The notes under the pieces were generated by a model, which worked only from the letters and a program-made list of their open reading frames with translations, did no database searches and had not been told where the DNA came from. This document shows, one piece after another, positions 5,487 to 6,672 of a DNA stretch of 6,672 bases. The position numbers were made by a program, and so were the translations under genes. The DNA comes from Acidobacteriaceae bacterium (GTDB lineage: Bacteria > Acidobacteriota > Terriglobia > Terriglobales > SbA1), in the NCBI GenBank assembly GCA_003136335.1, contig PLEA01000332.1, positions 1-6,672 on the forward strand, given 5' to 3'. Within the stretch, counting starts at the first letter, position 1. Every line of letters starts with the position of its first letter.

Positions 5487-5642
5487 AGATTGGCATTGGG
5501 AAAATTCATCTAACTGACCCCGCCCAGAAATCCGTCTCCGTCCCACCCCTGTGCTGATGAGAAAGTTTGGGGTAAGATTTCGAGAATTGAAGTGCCTTTC
5601 CCAGACTCGGAATAAGGTTCCTGATCGCGAAGGAGGAGTGCT
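5487..5642. other. Intergenic spacer upstream of the NlpC/P60-like gene
   Basis: This 156-bp gap between two same-strand genes shows no open frame with coding character. It contains a C-rich stretch (about 5518-5551), a weak -10-like TAAGAT at 5573-5578 and, at its right end, the strong Shine-Dalgarno AGGAGG (5631-5636). The gap and its own leader suggest the downstream gene is transcribed separately. No clear terminator hairpin follows the upstream gene. Confidence 0.35.
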
Positions 5643-6437
5643 ATGGCAACCGCTGAACAGAGACGACAGGAGATTCTCGACTTCGCCAACAGCTTGGCGA
5701 AGGCTGGCGCACACTATCTTTGGGGCGCGGAAGGGCAGAAACCCTCCCGCACGAGCGCGACCTTCGCCCCCGTTGCCCTAGATCGGCCCGCGGAAGCTAC
5801 TTTTTGCGCGGCGACCGCCACGGTAGAAGGCACGGTTTACGTTTGTGCGGGACGGTGCTCCCGACGAGCAGGGGGCGGGCTCATCGCGGCGCCCGACACT
5901 GATACTCGCCTGAAGACCTTCATTGCGCAATGGCAGGGTAAACCGCATAGCCAGTTTGGTTGGGGAGATGACTTAACCCCCAGGCTCGTCAAGGGCAACG
6001 AGATCATGGACTACGCGCGGGGAGTGGATTTGAGCGGCAAAGTGGTGTGGGGGGAAGGATGCGACGACACGCTGCACTTCGACTGCGGCGGATTCGTCAG
6101 GTACGTGGTGACCCAGGTCTGCGGCGTTACTATCAAGGGCATCAGCTACCTCGCGGACCCGGCGACAATGCTGACCCCGAGACACATCCCGATGGCCAGG
6201 AAGGTGAAAGCCGGGGAACCGCTGTGGCCGGCTGACATCGTGGTCTATGACGGGGGAAAGCACATCGCCTTCGTGATCGCTGACGACAAGCCTGTCTACA
6301 TCGAACAAGCCAGCAGTTCGTATAAGGTGGCGCAGGCCGAGTGCGCAACCGACGGAGTAAACTATGGGGAGAAGCATACCGCAAAGGCTACGAAGTGCAT
6401 CCGTCTGTCGGACGATGCTTTGACGTTCAAGTCCTGA
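5643..6437 (+). CDS. NlpC/P60-like cysteine hydrolase with a long insertion
   Basis: The product has 264 residues. AGGAGG at 5631-5636, six bases before ATG 5643, fixes the start. The opening helix and ILDFANSLAKAGAHYLWGAEG (11-31) resemble the GxPYxWGG start of an NlpC/P60 domain. HFDCGGFVRYV (145-155) carries the likely nucleophile Cys148. WPADIVVYDGGKHIAFVI (195-212) carries the likely His207, and YIEQASSS (219-226) the third polar position. Family members cut peptide bonds in cell-wall peptides. Unlike typical members, where about ten residues separate the Trp-Gly motif from the Cys motif, here about 118 do. The insert includes Cys55, Cys68 and Cys72. No signal peptide or membrane segment is visible, so a cytoplasmic site or non-classical release is implied. 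A CHAP-type or other papain-like amidase is the main alternative. Substrate unknown. Confidence 0.7.
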   Translation: MATAEQRRQEILDFANSLAKAGAHYLWGAEGQKPSRTSATFAPVALDRPAEATFCAATATVEGTVYVCAGRCSRRAGGGLIAAPDTDTRLKTFIAQWQGKPHSQFGWGDDLTPRLVKGNEIMDYARGVDLSGKVVWGEGCDDTLHFDCGGFVRYVVTQVCGVTIKGISYLADPATMLTPRHIPMARKVKAGEPLWPADIVVYDGGKHIAFVIADDKPVYIEQASSSYKVAQAECATDGVNYGEKHTAKATKCIRLSDDALTFKS

Positions 6438-6591
6438 ATCGAACGCGCCGTACGAGACCGCGGGCGGATTCCCATCGTTGCTCGAACCACGAAAGAACAA
6501 TCTGATTGTTGGCGTTGTCAGGCGATCACATAAACTGAGAATTTACGGGGAGACCCGCGCCTTGAGTCGACGAGTCCCAGCCCGTGCGGTA
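6438..6591. other. Intergenic DNA without recognised features
   Basis: Between the end of the hydrolase gene and the tRNA terminator I see no supported gene, repeat or strong hairpin. Open frames here run into the tRNA on the opposite strand and are not credible. Confidence 0.5.
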
Positions 6592-6613
6592 CAAAAGGCC
6601 GTCAGAATGACGG
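6592..6613 (-). terminator. Rho-independent terminator downstream of the tRNA
   Basis: On the minus strand CCGTCA-TTC-TGACGG (6613-6599) forms a 6-bp stem with a three-base loop, then GGCC and TTTTG (6596-6592) follow. It begins nine bases after the encoded CCA of the tRNA, which is the expected position for ending that transcript. The T-run is short, so strength may be modest. Confidence 0.65.
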
Positions 6614-6622
6614 TTAGAACTT

Positions 6623-6672
6623 TGGTGGGCCCACCAGGATTTGAACCTGGAACCAACAGATTATGAGTCTGC
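6623..6672 (-). tRNA. tRNA with CAU anticodon (elongator Met or Ile2), 5' part beyond the window
   Basis: Reading the minus strand from the right edge: anticodon stem GCAGA, loop CTCATAA with anticodon CAT (6665-6663), stem TCTGT, variable loop TGGTT, T stem CCAGG with loop TTCAAAT and stem CCTGG, acceptor strand TGGGCCC, discriminator A and an encoded CCA (6625-6623). The D arm and 5' acceptor strand lie outside. The anticodon stem lacks the three G-C pairs of initiator tRNA, so it is not fMet. A CAU anticodon then means elongator methionine, or isoleucine if the wobble C is changed to lysidine by TilS. The missing half is needed to decide. Confidence 0.9.

Noticed and set aside
6478..6666. 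Plus-strand open frame ending LVGPPGFEPGTNRL
   Set aside because: Its end is the antisense of the tRNA. This PGFEPGTNRL string is a well-known spurious translation of tRNA T-arm and anticodon sequence.
1..6672. CRISPR array, toxin-antitoxin pair, prophage or insertion-sequence genes
   Set aside because: No regularly spaced repeats, transposase, integrase or paired small genes were seen on either strand.

Overview
The window looks like a piece of an Acidobacteriota chromosome, probably of the Terriglobia/Koribacter type. The evidence is family recognition rather than a marker gene. It holds the end of an Ig-like surface protein with a membrane segment followed by a Cys-Gly-Gly-Ser-Ser tail, a small outer-envelope protein of a kind I know mainly from Acidobacteriota, and CGC-rich inverted repeats of a kind common in intergenic DNA of that phylum. 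Base composition is moderately GC-rich throughout, and no plasmid, phage or insertion-sequence genes are visible.

Layout, left to right. (1) Positions 1-307, plus strand: the 3' end of a large Ig-like repeat protein, cut by an in-frame TGA at 71-73, then a rho-independent terminator at 333-363. (2) 389-497: a 109-bp inverted-repeat element with perfect 15-bp ends. (3) 509-1363, minus: an AraC-family regulator. It is divergent from (4) 1487-2074, plus: a secreted cytochrome P460-family c-type haem protein. They share a 123-bp AT-rich spacer with dyads. (5) A hairpin repeat at 2091-2113 separates the P460 gene from convergent (6) yggX (2187-2462, minus). (7) 2521-4017, minus: a large polytopic membrane protein, preceded by a 15-bp tandem repeat. 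(8) 4146-4604, minus: a secreted cupin protein. (9) 4767-5486, plus: an exported protein of unknown function, divergent from the cupin gene. (10) 5643-6437, plus: an NlpC/P60-like cysteine hydrolase with an unusual insertion. (11) 6592-6672, minus: a terminator and the 3' part of a CAU-anticodon tRNA cut by the window end.

How the genes might work together. The AraC regulator and the P460 gene are a plausible regulator-target pair. P460-type and cytochrome c'-beta proteins handle hydroxylamine or nitric oxide, and YggX protects iron-sulfur clusters, so a stress-defence theme is possible but rests only on adjacency. The yggX, membrane-protein and cupin genes run in the same direction with gaps of 58 and 128 bp and could be partly co-transcribed. 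The rest looks like ordinary chromosomal housekeeping and envelope genes. I found no CRISPR array, toxin-antitoxin pair, defence island or mobile gene module. The most unusual items are the nonsense-interrupted Ig-like gene, the insertion in the NlpC/P60-like protein, and the several small repeats.
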